From Treponema sp. (lineage in GTDB: Bacteria > Spirochaetota > Spirochaetia > Treponematales > Breznakiellaceae), in the NCBI GenBank assembly GCA_031273265.1, contig JAISSH010000039.1, positions 1 to 53,460 of the forward strand: a DNA stretch of 53,460 nucleotides. Direction: 5' to 3'. The notes beneath the pieces are model-generated. The model was given only the letters and a program-made list of their open reading frames with translations. It searched no databases and was not told where the DNA came from. Shown here in pieces: positions 45,883 through 53,460 of the stretch (within the stretch, counting starts at the first letter, position 1; each line of letters starts with the position of its first letter). The position numbers were made by a program, and so were the translations under genes.

Positions 45883-46806
45883 ATGGCGCGTGTGGATAAA
45901 ATTACCGACCTCATCGGTAATACGCCGATTGTAAAGCTCAACAAAATCAATGAAGGAGGGGCGGTTGTTTACGTAAAACTTGAAAGTTTCAACCCCCTGC
46001 ACAGCGTAAAGGACCGCATTGCTCTTGCGATGATCGAGGCTGCCGAAAAAGACGGCAAGATAAAAAAAGGCACGGTGATTATCGAGCCTACAAGCGGCAA
46101 TACCGGCATCGGGCTGGCGTATGTCGCGGCGGTCAAAGGTTACAGGATAATCCTGACCATGCCGGAAACGATGAGCATTGAAAGGCGCAAACTTTTGAAA
46201 GCGCTCGGCGCGGAACTTGAGCTTACCGAAGGAGCGAAGGGAATGAAAGGGGCAATCGCCAAAGCCGAAGAGCTTGCCGCGATAACTCCCAATTCTTTCA
46301 TACCCCAGCAGTTCAACAACCCGTCAAACCCCAAAATTCACGAAGAGACCACAGGTCCTGAAATCTGGAACGACACCGAAGGAAAGATCGATATTCTTAT
46401 CGGCGGAGTCGGGACAGGCGGAACTCTTAGCGGAGCGGGCAAGTACCTGAAGGCGAAAAAATCTTCGGTAAAGGTAATCGCGGTCGAGCCGTCCGCGTCG
46501 CCGGTACTTTCCGGCGGTTCGCCCGGACCGCACAAGATTCAGGGAATCGGCGCGGGTTTCCAGCCCGCGATTTACGACCCTTCGGTAATCGATGAAATTT
46601 ACCAGACCGATGACGTTAAATCAGGAACGGCGGCAAGACTGCTTGCGAGGGAAGAAGGAATCCTTGTCGGCATTTCATCAGGCGCGGCTCTTGAAGCGGC
46701 GCTGACCGTTTCCAAACGTCCCGAAAACAAGGGCAAAACCATAGTAACGGTTCTGCCGGATACGGGCGAGCGTTATCTGTCAACATGGCTCTGGGAACAG
46801 GAATAA
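45883..46806 (+). CDS. cysK: Cysteine synthase A, second copy
   Basis: 307 residues, clearly related to the first cysK but not a recent duplicate. PLP Lys43 lies in NPLHSVKDR, followed by [13 protein letters not shown] and SSGAA. AAAGGAGG precedes the ATG. It follows the Rrf2 gene by 100 bases with its own promoter and operator, and is followed by a MetQ-like gene. In Bacillus, CysK acts as co-repressor with the Rrf2 regulator CymR, so a regulatory role beside the Rrf2 gene is conceivable. Confidence 0.95.
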   Translation: MARVDKITDLIGNTPIVKLNKINEGGAVVYVKLESFNPLHSVKDRIALAMIEAAEKDGKIKKGTVIIEPTSGNTGIGLAYVAAVKGYRIILTMPETMSIERRKLLKALGAELELTEGAKGMKGAIAKAEELAAITPNSFIPQQFNNPSNPKIHEETTGPEIWNDTEGKIDILIGGVGTGGTLSGAGKYLKAKKSSVKVIAVEPSASPVLSGGSPGPHKIQGIGAGFQPAIYDPSVIDEIYQTDDVKSGTAARLLAREEGILVGISSGAALEAALTVSKRPENKGKTIVTVLPDTGERYLSTWLWEQE

Positions 46807-46868
46807 GCGGGATATTATCTTCGTTTGTTTCTGTATAAATTTTTATTTTAATTTTTTTGGAGGAAAAA

Positions 46869-47678
46869 ATGAAAAAAACTGTTTTAAGCCTGTTTATTGC
46901 GGGCGTATTGATTTTTGCTGTTAACGGCGCCGCTCACGCGAAGGGCAACTCACAGCAATCCGGTTCGGTTCTTTCGGTGGGAGCTACTCCAGTTCCCCAC
47001 GCGGAACTGCTAAATCTTATCAAGGACGATCTTGCATCGCAGGGCATTACGCTGAAAGTGGTGGAGTTCACCGACTATGTACAGCCCAATGTGGCGGTGA
47101 TAAGCGGAGACCTTGACGCCAACTTCTTCCAGCATATTCCCTATCTGGATTCCAATGATGAATGGTCTGCCAAACTTGTTTCGGCTTTCGGCGTACATGT
47201 GGAGCCTTTCGGAGTTTATTCGTCAAAGCACAAGGACATTAGCGCTCTTCCAAACGGGGCATCCATCGCCATTCCCAATGATCCGTCCAACGGAGGCAGG
47301 GCGCTTCTTCTGCTCCAGTCCAAAGGGCTAATCACTCTCAGGCAGGGAGCCGGGCTTACCGCCACAGTCCGCGACATTACGGGCAACCCCAAAAACTTCC
47401 GCTTTCAGGAACTTGAAGCCGCTCTGCTTCCCCGCTCCCTGCGTGATGTAGACGCCGCCGCAATCAACGGCAACTACGCTCTTGAGGCGGGCTTTAACCC
47501 GATAAAAGATTCTCTTATAATTGAAGGAGCGGAATCCCCGTATGTAAACATAGTGGTCGTACTGAAAGGAAAAGAAAACGATCCCAATATCACCGCCCTT
47601 AAAAACGCGCTCTTAAGTAAAAAAGTAAAAGATTATATTGAAAGCCGCTACGACGGCGGCGTTGTCGCCGTTTTCTAA
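46869..47678 (+). CDS. MetQ/NlpA-family methionine-binding protein
   Basis: 269 residues of the periplasmic MetQ/NlpA type (VGATPVPHAELLNLI, FTDYVQPNVAV, DLDANFFQHIPYLD, YLNS-like ligand-binding turns, AAAINGNYA). MetQ delivers methionine or related compounds to MetNI. The signal peptide ends AHA-KG and has no lipobox cysteine, unlike most Gram-negative MetQ proteins. ATG 46869 follows GGAGG; an upstream TTG would place that site inside the gene. No metN or metI is present here, so its permease lies elsewhere or is shared. Confidence 0.9.
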   Translation: MKKTVLSLFIAGVLIFAVNGAAHAKGNSQQSGSVLSVGATPVPHAELLNLIKDDLASQGITLKVVEFTDYVQPNVAVISGDLDANFFQHIPYLDSNDEWSAKLVSAFGVHVEPFGVYSSKHKDISALPNGASIAIPNDPSNGGRALLLLQSKGLITLRQGAGLTATVRDITGNPKNFRFQELEAALLPRSLRDVDAAAINGNYALEAGFNPIKDSLIIEGAESPYVNIVVVLKGKENDPNITALKNALLSKKVKDYIESRYDGGVVAVF

Positions 47679-47691
47679 GAAACTCCCCTAT

Positions 47692-47723
47692 CAGCCTGAC
47701 TGTTCGCAAAAACGGTCAGGCTG
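47692..47723 (+). terminator. Hairpin terminator between convergent genes
   Basis: CAGCCTGAC (47692-47700) and GTCAGGCTG (47715-47723) form a perfect nine-base stem with a 14-base loop. The following GTTGGGTTTT is a weak T-tract. It probably ends the cysK-metQ-like transcript. Confidence 0.65.
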
Positions 47724-47749
47724 TGTTGGGTTTTACCGCTTTCCGCGTC

Positions 47750-49840
47750 TTATTTTTTATATCCCCATTGGTACTTGCCCGATTTGTCGTCAATAACAAG
47801 AATAAGTGTCCCTGCCTTGCCGTTATAAACCTTGTCAAAAGGAATATAATCGCTGCCTGTTGTAATTTCAGAATCTAGACCGGTTTCTTCATCGAAAACT
47901 ATCTTACCGGTATGTTGAATAAAATCTTCTATTCCAATCATATCAAAATAAGTACCCATCATAAACCCGACTGCAATTTTCCCGATTGTAACATTGTTAC
48001 CAATGGTTACACTTCTGATTTTGTGATTGCCGCTTGTTATCCCGTCGCCGATAAAAACATTGTCAGGAATGGTAATACTGTTTATTCCACTGCATAGTAC
48101 ACCCTGATATATTTTGGTAACAGGAAGTCCGCGAATTTGCGAAGGAATTTTTAGCTCTTTTCCTTTCCCTTTGTAATCACTCACTATTATCGACTTGATA
48201 TCGTCGGAATAAAGCACCATTAAATCCCCTTCAGCGCTTTCGTTATCTGCAAATGCCTCTTTCCCGATATTCTCAATACTGCCTTGAATGTCTATGCTTG
48301 AGATAGCGTTATCATAAAACGCTTTTTCCCCGACGCTTGCGATATTACCTTTAACGGTTAAGCCTGTAAGTCCGCTTTGACAAAACGCCTGTTCTCCTAT
48401 GCTCGTAACGCTTGAGGGAATAATTATTCCGGCGGCGAGATTGCACCGCCTGAATACTTTTGACCCGATAGAAGTAATGCCGCCGCCGAGCGTTACGCTT
48501 TCGAGTTTTCGACATTCTTCAAAAGCCGAATCTCCTATGCTCGTAACGCTGTCAGGAATGGCGACAGAAGCGAGGTAACTTTTCATAAAAGCCTTGTTCC
48601 CGATACTTGTAACTCCGGCGGGAATACTTATGCTTTCGATTTTGTTTTCAGCAAATGCCTCGTCTCCTATAAATGTAACGCTGTCGGGAACAATTACGTT
48701 TATTGTGTCTTTTTTATAAAACGCCTTTGCCGCAATTCCTGTAACAGGCAGTCCGTTTATAAGCAGAGGTATCTTTAAATTCTTCATCCATTTTGAAACT
48801 TTGTAACCGGTAATAATAACCGACTTGCCGTCTTGTGATTCAATTATTTCGTAATCGTTTTCGGCTTTACCTTTAATCAACACAGACCCGTCTGCTTTGA
48901 GAACACCGGCGTCTCCAAACGCCCCTTCTCCAAAACTTTTAAGGCTGTCAGGAACGGTTACGATGGTGAGGTTGTTGTTTTGAAACGCTTCTTTCCCGAT
49001 AGTTTTAAGACCCGCCGGAATGTTTATCTCGGCGATCTGATTGTTACGGAATGCCCTGTCTCCTATACTTGCAACGCTGTCAGGAATATTTATCTCGGTG
49101 ATTTTATTGTCGCTAAACGCGTCGGCTTCAATGCAGGTAACGCTGCCGGGAATTGTTACGGAAGCAAGTTGATTTTGTGTAAAGGCAGAATCCTTAATAC
49201 TCGTTATGCCGTCAGGAATAGTTACGCTTGTTAGCTGATTTTCCTCAAACGCGTATTCACCGATACTGGTAACACTGCCGGGAATGGTTATATTATCAAG
49301 TTTGTTTTTCGCAAACGCCGACTTACCTATGCTCGTAACACTGTTGGGAATGTCGATAGAGGCAAGCTGGTTTCCCTCAAACGCCGATTCTCCGATACTC
49401 GCGACGCCTTTGCCTAAACTTGCGCTTGTTAGCTGATTTTTCGCAAACGCCATATCTTCGATACTTGTAACGCTGTCGGGAATGGTTACGCCGGTGAGTT
49501 TTTTATCACGAAACGCCCTTCTCCCGATTACGGTAACGGGCATTCCGTTCATCTGCGCGGGGATTTGTATAATCGTATCATTTCCCTTATATCCGTTAAT
49601 TTTAACCGAATTGCCGTTTATAACTTCTATGCTCCAATCCCCTTCTTCTTTTTTCTCGCCGCTTTGTTGAATTGCACCTGACGACTGCATGGCAAGTCCC
49701 TGTCTGATATTTTCCCAGTAAGATGGATCTCCGGCGTTAGGCGCTTTTGTAAACGCATCCATAATTGTCTGCTGCATATTAGCCGGATAAACGGTAGCTA
49801 TCAGTTCCCCCACTGCTTTTTTCGCCTGTTCCAAGTCCAT
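47750..49840 (-). CDS. BspA-like leucine-rich repeat protein
   Basis: 696 residues. After a helical, polar start (about 1-70) without signal peptide, the protein is a series of about 23-residue repeats (pattern SVTSIG-AF--N-L-SVTIP) interrupted by two IPxxINGLPVT spacer segments near residues 90-110, 355-375 and 575-590. Such TpLRR/BspA repeats are frequent in treponemes and usually bind proteins or matrix. The lack of an export signal suggests a cytoplasmic location or non-classical export. AAAGGAGAT and a 13-base gap place it in the sulfur-carrier operon. Confidence 0.85.
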   Translation of the reverse strand: MDLEQAKKAVGELIATVYPANMQQTIMDAFTKAPNAGDPSYWENIRQGLAMQSSGAIQQSGEKKEEGDWSIEVINGNSVKINGYKGNDTIIQIPAQMNGMPVTVIGRRAFRDKKLTGVTIPDSVTSIEDMAFAKNQLTSASLGKGVASIGESAFEGNQLASIDIPNSVTSIGKSAFAKNKLDNITIPGSVTSIGEYAFEENQLTSVTIPDGITSIKDSAFTQNQLASVTIPGSVTCIEADAFSDNKITEINIPDSVASIGDRAFRNNQIAEINIPAGLKTIGKEAFQNNNLTIVTVPDSLKSFGEGAFGDAGVLKADGSVLIKGKAENDYEIIESQDGKSVIITGYKVSKWMKNLKIPLLINGLPVTGIAAKAFYKKDTINVIVPDSVTFIGDEAFAENKIESISIPAGVTSIGNKAFMKSYLASVAIPDSVTSIGDSAFEECRKLESVTLGGGITSIGSKVFRRCNLAAGIIIPSSVTSIGEQAFCQSGLTGLTVKGNIASVGEKAFYDNAISSIDIQGSIENIGKEAFADNESAEGDLMVLYSDDIKSIIVSDYKGKGKELKIPSQIRGLPVTKIYQGVLCSGINSITIPDNVFIGDGITSGNHKIRSVTIGNNVTIGKIAVGFMMGTYFDMIGIEDFIQHTGKIVFDEETGLDSEITTGSDYIPFDKVYNGKAGTLILVIDDKSGKYQWGYKK

Positions 49841-49853
49841 GTTTTATCTCCTT

Positions 49854-51005
49854 TTAATAAATCGGCATACTATTGTCTACTTCTCTCGCCCATGCGTTAA
49901 GTCCGTCCTGCAGATTCAACAACCGTCCCGTGTAGCCAACTTCTTCAAGCGCCCTGATTCCCAAGATGCTCCTCTGCCCTATTTTGCAAAGAAACACCGC
50001 GTCAATTTCAGGATTTAACTCGTCTTTTCTGCGCTGAAGCTGACCCAACGGCATGACAATCGCGCCGGGGAATTTTACAATTGCTCTTTCATGCGGTTCG
50101 CGTATGTCGATAAGTTGAATTTTGTCGCCTTTATCAAGACGCGCTTTTAAATCTGTCGCGGTAATTGTTTCAATCGGCTTTTCGTCGTTTTTCTTTTTAA
50201 GACCGCAGAATTCCTCGTAATCAATTAATTCTTTGATTGATGGGTCTTTTCCGCAGACAGGACAAGCAGGCTCTTTGGAAAGTTTCAGCTCACGGAACTT
50301 CATGCGCCATGCGTCAAAAATTAAAAGCCGCCCGACCAGCGAATTACCGCCGCCGACAATGAGCTTTATCACTTCGTTTGCCTGTATCGTCCCCACGATG
50401 CCGGGAAGAACTCCCATTACGCCTCCTTCGGCGCAGGACGGAACAAGTCCGGGCGGCGGCGGAGAGGGGTAAAGACAGCGGTAGCACGGTCCCTCTTTCG
50501 CGTAAAAAATGCTCGACTGCCCTTCGAATTGAAAAATGGAGCCGTACACGTTCGGCTTTCCCAAAAAGACGCACGCGTCGTTTACAAGATAGCGCGTTTG
50601 GTAGTTGTCGGTTCCGTCCGCTACAATGTCATAATCGGCGATTATATCCATCGCGTTCTTGCTTGTAAGCGCTTCGTTATGTGTAATGATATTTATGTAC
50701 GGATTGATGCTTTTCATTCTGTCTTTCGCGGACGCGACTTTCGGTCTTCCCACGTCTTTTGTCCCGTGAATGATCTGACGCTGAAGATTCGATTCGTCTA
50801 CAAAATCAAAATCGACAATGCCGATTGTCCCGATTCCGGCGGCGGACAGGTACAGCGCAAGAGGAGCGCCGAGACCGCCAGTGCCGACAATCAACACTTT
50901 CGCGGCTTTCAGCTTTTTCTGCCCCTCAATGCCGATTTCCGGCAGTAAAAGATGACGGCTGTAACGCGCTATTTCCTCATTGGTCAGATCCGCCAATTCG
51001 CTCAT
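49854..51005 (-). CDS. MoeB/ThiF-type activating enzyme with rhodanese domain
   Basis: 383 residues. The E1-like domain has the nucleotide loop GTGGLG (41-46), the zinc pairs CYRC and CPVC and ADGTDNYQTRYLVND. The C-terminal rhodanese domain (about 275-383) keeps an active-site cysteine loop CKIGQRS. Such fusions adenylate the C-terminal glycine of a ubiquitin-like carrier and convert it to a thiocarboxylate. It overlaps the carrier gene by four bases, so its partner is evident. Confidence 0.93.
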   Translation of the reverse strand: MSELADLTNEEIARYSRHLLLPEIGIEGQKKLKAAKVLIVGTGGLGAPLALYLSAAGIGTIGIVDFDFVDESNLQRQIIHGTKDVGRPKVASAKDRMKSINPYINIITHNEALTSKNAMDIIADYDIVADGTDNYQTRYLVNDACVFLGKPNVYGSIFQFEGQSSIFYAKEGPCYRCLYPSPPPPGLVPSCAEGGVMGVLPGIVGTIQANEVIKLIVGGGNSLVGRLLIFDAWRMKFRELKLSKEPACPVCGKDPSIKELIDYEEFCGLKKKNDEKPIETITATDLKARLDKGDKIQLIDIREPHERAIVKFPGAIVMPLGQLQRRKDELNPEIDAVFLCKIGQRSILGIRALEEVGYTGRLLNLQDGLNAWAREVDNSMPIY

Positions 51006-51283
51006 CGCAATCCCCCAGCGATTGCCGGTACAAGCATGACGGAATCCCCGTCTTTTACGGGAGTCGCCAATCCGTTAAGTTCCTTGATATTCGTGTCCCC
51101 AATAAAAACGTTTATAAAATCGCGTAAAGTGTCGTCGTCTTTGTACAGATGTTTGCAAATGTCCGGGTGTTTCGCCGCCAAATCCGCGATAGCCTCTCCT
51201 GCTGTTCCGCCCGAAACTTCAATTTCCGCCTGTCTTTCCGTGTAGGCTCGCAACGCCGCCGGAACCAATATTGAAACTGCCAT
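51002..51283 (-). CDS. MoaD/ThiS-like sulfur carrier ending GGLR
   Basis: 93 residues with the beta-grasp fold typical of MoaD, ThiS and CysO (VLVPAALR start, FINVFIGDTNI, DGDSVMLVPAIAGG). The diglycine that carries sulfur is Gly90-Gly91, but two more residues, Leu-Arg, follow. Known carriers with such tails (for example QbsE and HcyS) are trimmed by a JAMM protease before use. The JAMM gene lies two bases upstream, consistent with that processing. Confidence 0.9.
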   Translation of the reverse strand: MAVSILVPAALRAYTERQAEIEVSGGTAGEAIADLAAKHPDICKHLYKDDDTLRDFINVFIGDTNIKELNGLATPVKDGDSVMLVPAIAGGLR

Positions 51284-51285
51284 AG

Positions 51286-51720
51286 TTAATCTCCTTCGTT
51301 TATTATAACATCTTCTTCGATAAATGCCGACCTGTCGTCCTTCAAAATCCAGCTTGTAAAATCTCTCGCTTTTCCCTTTTCCACAGCGGTAATTATGTAC
51401 GAATAAAACGGCAGAGCGTGTTCCCTGTCAAAATCGGACGGTTTCGCGGGGTGATCGGGGTGTGAGTGATAAAAACCAAGAACGTCAAGTTTAAGAGAAC
51501 GTGCTTTTTTTTCCGCGTCAAGCATATTTTCAGGCGTAATTAAAAAACGGTGGTACTGTTCGCCCTCAGAGAATTCGTTTGATATGGGCAAAATTTGAGT
51601 GATAGACTTTTCCTCGCTTTCACCTAACGTCCCAAGCAAAACACCGCAACACTCGTTGGGATAAGCCTTCTCTCCTTCGGACTTTATTTCGTCTTGCAAA
51701 GATTTTGTTATATTCAGCAT
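51286..51720 (-). CDS. JAMM/Mov34 metalloprotease (Mec+-like)
   Basis: 144 residues with the complete JAMM zinc site: Glu23 (NECCG), His85 and His87 (YHSHP), Ser95 and Asp98 (PSDFD). In Mycobacterium, Mec+ releases cysteine from the CysO-cysteine adduct; in other systems the enzyme trims the carrier tail. Here either or both reactions are possible. ATG 51720 shares its A with the upstream stop (TGATG), so the longer reading is rejected. Confidence 0.92.
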   Translation of the reverse strand: MLNITKSLQDEIKSEGEKAYPNECCGVLLGTLGESEEKSITQILPISNEFSEGEQYHRFLITPENMLDAEKKARSLKLDVLGFYHSHPDHPAKPSDFDREHALPFYSYIITAVEKGKARDFTSWILKDDRSAFIEEDVIINEGD

Positions 51721-52622
51721 CAAACACCTTCCAGAACCGGCTCCGACATATAACGGTAACCGCCGTCGCATAAAATGGTAACAACGACAGAACCCTCAGG
51801 CAGTTTTTCCGCGATTCTCACCGCGGCGAGTACGTTCGCTCCGGCGCTTACGCCGACAAACAGACCTTCTTCCCTCGCAAGACGGCGCGTCATCTCATAC
51901 GCCTCTTCCGTTCCTATTTCGGTCCGACTATCAATTATGCTTTCGTCAAAAAAGCCGGGCTTTATTGTCGTCTCCATGTGCTTCATGCCTTCAAGACCGT
52001 GAAAAGGCGAATCGGGCTGCATGAAAATCGCCTTTATATTCTTGTTATGCGATTTAAGACGTTTTGTTATTCCCATAAAACTTCCCGAAGTGCCCGCTCC
52101 CGCGACAAAGTGCGTAACGGCGTTATTTGTCTGTTCAAGGATTTCAACGCCTGTCGTTTCGTAGTGAGCCTTCCAGTTGTTGTCGTTGTTGTACTGATCG
52201 GGATAAAAGTATTTTTCAGGACTCTGTGCAACAAGTTTCTGCACCGCGTGATATGCGCCGTCTGAACTTTCAAGAGGGTCTGTGTCGATAATCTGCGCTC
52301 CGTAAGCGCGGAGAATTTTCTTGCGCTCAAAACTGGCGTTCGCCGGCATGCAAAGCGTTACGCGATAACCCAACGCCGCCCCTATCATGGCGTAGGCGAT
52401 GCCTGTATTTCCGCTTGTTGCGTCGATTATAATTTTATCCTTTGTAAGCTTTCCGCTTTTAATTCCGTCAAGGATCATCGCCTTCGCCGCCCTGTCTTTT
52501 ACAGAGCCGCTCGGATTAAAATACTCGGCTTTCGCAAGCACCTGAACCCCGTTAAGAGAGCGCGTGATATTTTTCAAGGCGATTAAAGGAGTGTTTCCAA
52601 CCGTATCAATGATGTTATTCAT
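51720..52622 (-). CDS. Cysteine synthase of the carrier-dependent (CysM-like) type
   Basis: 300 residues of the PLP fold-type II family: Lys42 in NPSGSVKDR, TSGNTG, GAGTSGS and SAGA. It is distinct from the two cysK proteins (no QFENPANP-type segment, and EYFNPSGS-like spacing as in CysM). Co-transcription with carrier, JAMM and activating enzyme suggests it uses a protein thiocarboxylate as sulfur donor. O-acetylserine is the likely acceptor because a serine acetyltransferase is encoded nearby; O-phosphoserine is possible. No Shine-Dalgarno precedes its ATG. Confidence 0.9.
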   Translation of the reverse strand: MNNIIDTVGNTPLIALKNITRSLNGVQVLAKAEYFNPSGSVKDRAAKAMILDGIKSGKLTKDKIIIDATSGNTGIAYAMIGAALGYRVTLCMPANASFERKKILRAYGAQIIDTDPLESSDGAYHAVQKLVAQSPEKYFYPDQYNNDNNWKAHYETTGVEILEQTNNAVTHFVAGAGTSGSFMGITKRLKSHNKNIKAIFMQPDSPFHGLEGMKHMETTIKPGFFDESIIDSRTEIGTEEAYEMTRRLAREEGLFVGVSAGANVLAAVRIAEKLPEGSVVVTILCDGGYRYMSEPVLEGV

Positions 52623-52633
52623 ACTGTTTATTA

Positions 52634-52662
52634 AGTATTAAATATATAAAAAGAATTGTCAA
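52634..52662 (-). promoter_or_regulatory. Promoter of the carrier operon with operator-like site E
   Basis: Minus strand TTGACA (52657-52662), a 17-base spacer and AATACT (52634-52639) predict initiation about five bases before the ATG at 52622. On the + strand TATTAAATATATA here is identical to 13 bases of site D, although the CATA-N6-ATATATG core is incomplete. Confidence 0.48.
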
Positions 52663-52717
52663 GCCGTTTTTGCCAAATTTTTATTAATCTTGAAAAAATA
52701 TAAAAAAGGGGAATAAT

Positions 52718-53113
52718 ATGAATATGAGGTTTTGGGGCTATAATATGATTAAAGCAGTTGCTTCAATATGCATAATTATTTTTTTATCGTCTTGTAAATA
52801 TATGCCTGTTTATGTGGAAAAAGAATTTGATTTGAATAATGAATTTGAATTTATTTTACAATATGAGACAAACAAGGCTTCTTCAAAAGCGGAATTTATC
52901 CTTGAAGGGGAAATAAGCGGTTTGGGAAAAGTTGAATTTTTTGCTCCCCCTAACAATGAAATAGAAAGTGTGTTTCATACCAAAACATTTCTTATTAAAG
53001 ATAACATAAAATTTCAAGTTGAACAAACTTGGTATGAAAAAAGCGCGGTGATAAAATATGTCCCCATAGAGCCAAGCACAGGAAAATTATTGGTAAAATT
53101 TAGAGTGTATTGA
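52718..53113 (+). CDS. Small putative lipoprotein
   Basis: 131 residues with a hydrophobic signal ending LSSCK, so Cys26 is the probable lipid-modified residue (Cys17 from the alternative start at 52745). The mature part is beta-rich and charged, with no family I recognise. AAGGGGAATAAT precedes ATG 52718. It is AT-rich compared with its neighbours (about 32-35 percent GC by eye), which may reflect recent acquisition. Confidence 0.65.
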   Translation: MNMRFWGYNMIKAVASICIIIFLSSCKYMPVYVEKEFDLNNEFEFILQYETNKASSKAEFILEGEISGLGKVEFFAPPNNEIESVFHTKTFLIKDNIKFQVEQTWYEKSAVIKYVPIEPSTGKLLVKFRVY

Positions 53114-53122
53114 GATTCAAAT

Positions 53123-53212
53123 TTACCCTCTTGGTACAAAACACATCACAAGCCAATAATTACCCTCTAATTCTTCAACATAATCACCAAGCCGCCTGTA
53201 AACTTCCAACAT
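53123..53212 (-). pseudogene. Possible remnant or very small ORF
   Basis: A 29-codon reading frame (MLEVYRRLGDYVEELEGNYW...VPRG) looks protein-like: amphipathic helix followed by an aromatic and hydrophobic end. It is too short for a normal gene and may be the C-terminal stub of a decayed gene. Low confidence. Confidence 0.25.
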
Positions 53213-53269
53213 TTGAAAATTTTTCCATCTTCAGTCAAGCGCCGTACATCTGCGCGCCATATATAGGGT

Positions 53270-53460
53270 ATGAAAACTAACACAAAATTCAAGAACAGCG
53301 TGTTTACTCTGCTGTTCAGCGACCCGGCTTTGCTGAGGGAACTCTATTGCGCGCTGGAAGGAGTCTCGCTTCCGCCGGACGCGCCGGTTTCCATTAACAC
53401 GCTCGACGACGTGCTGTTTATGGATTTAATCAACGACATCTCTTTCGAGATAGACGGAAA
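53270..53460 (+). CDS. Rpn-family PD-(D/E)XK nuclease/transposase-like protein, 5' part
   Basis: The first 63 codons read MKTNTKFKNSVFTLLFSDPA, then a helix with LRELYCALEG and TLDDVLFMDLINDISFEIDG; the gene runs off the window. This start is typical of the Rpn/YhgA-like nuclease family that is highly repeated in treponemes. The DISFEID stretch carries the first acidic residue of the nuclease core. Relatives promote RecA-independent recombination or act in defence. The remaining catalytic residues are outside the window. Confidence 0.8.
   Translation, partial: MKTNTKFKNSVFTLLFSDPALLRELYCALEGVSLPPDAPVSINTLDDVLFMDLINDISFEIDG

Noticed and set aside
46807-46868. SAM or cysteine riboswitch before the MetQ-like gene
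   Set aside because: The gap is about 60 bases, AT-rich and without stable stems, too short for known SAM riboswitch classes.
47750-49840. CRISPR-like or tandem DNA repeat
   Set aside because: The periodicity is about 69 bases in frame and encodes leucine-rich repeats; copies diverge at the DNA level and there are no spacers.

Overview
The window looks like about 53 kb of a spirochaete chromosome, most likely a Treponema-type, gut-associated anaerobe. Protein character supports this: BspA-like leucine-rich repeats, an Rpn-type PD-(D/E)XK nuclease start, spirochaete-style lipoprotein signals, several TPR proteins, and an mreBCD-PBP2-rodA cluster. The assignment rests on protein similarity recalled from memory, not on a search.

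Positions 1-29000 are mainly housekeeping. On the + strand are purM-purN-purD; small TPR, cysteine-cluster and metallo-hydrolase genes; mltG-dnaG-rpoD; a zinc-ribbon coiled-coil protein; scpA-scpB; a pseudouridine synthase; cmk; rpsA; a sigma-54 activator; a membrane-anchored TPR-like protein; and a lipoprotein. On the - strand are a long radical SAM protein behind rodA, mrdA, mreD, mreC, mreB and a TPR gene; then the RNase P RNA gene (rnpB); then recA.

Positions 29100-52700 read as a sulfur-metabolism island. A cysK gene is followed by nifB-like, nifX-like and PRPP-synthase genes. A family 2A encapsulin shell gene is followed by its cysteine desulfurase cargo and a serine acetyltransferase, with a convergent ridA. 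A five-gene operon encodes nitrogenase-like K and D subunits plus a NitT/TauT-type ABC importer. An Rrf2 regulator with three cysteines sits divergently from that operon and is followed by a second cysK and a MetQ-like binding protein. A final operon encodes a third cysteine synthase, a JAMM protease, a MoaD/ThiS-like sulfur carrier, a MoeB-rhodanese activating enzyme and a leucine-rich repeat protein. A tandem-GAF hybrid histidine kinase lies in the same region without a clear link.

The main observation is that the operons of this island share a promoter design: TTGACA -35 elements (CTATTGACAAAA in three) and an AT-rich operator, CATA-N6-ATATATG-N-TTTATA, placed over or just after the predicted transcription start. 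A variant of the operator lies exactly between the -35 and -10 of the Rrf2 gene. I infer one sulfur- or Fe-S-responsive regulon that joins a nitrogenase-like C-S reductase candidate, its importer, cofactor assembly (NifB/NifX), encapsulated desulfurase chemistry, O-acetylserine synthesis, two ordinary cysteine synthases and a carrier-protein route to cysteine.

The window ends with a small lipoprotein, a possible gene remnant and the start of an Rpn-type nuclease. No tRNA, CRISPR array or insertion sequence was recognised.
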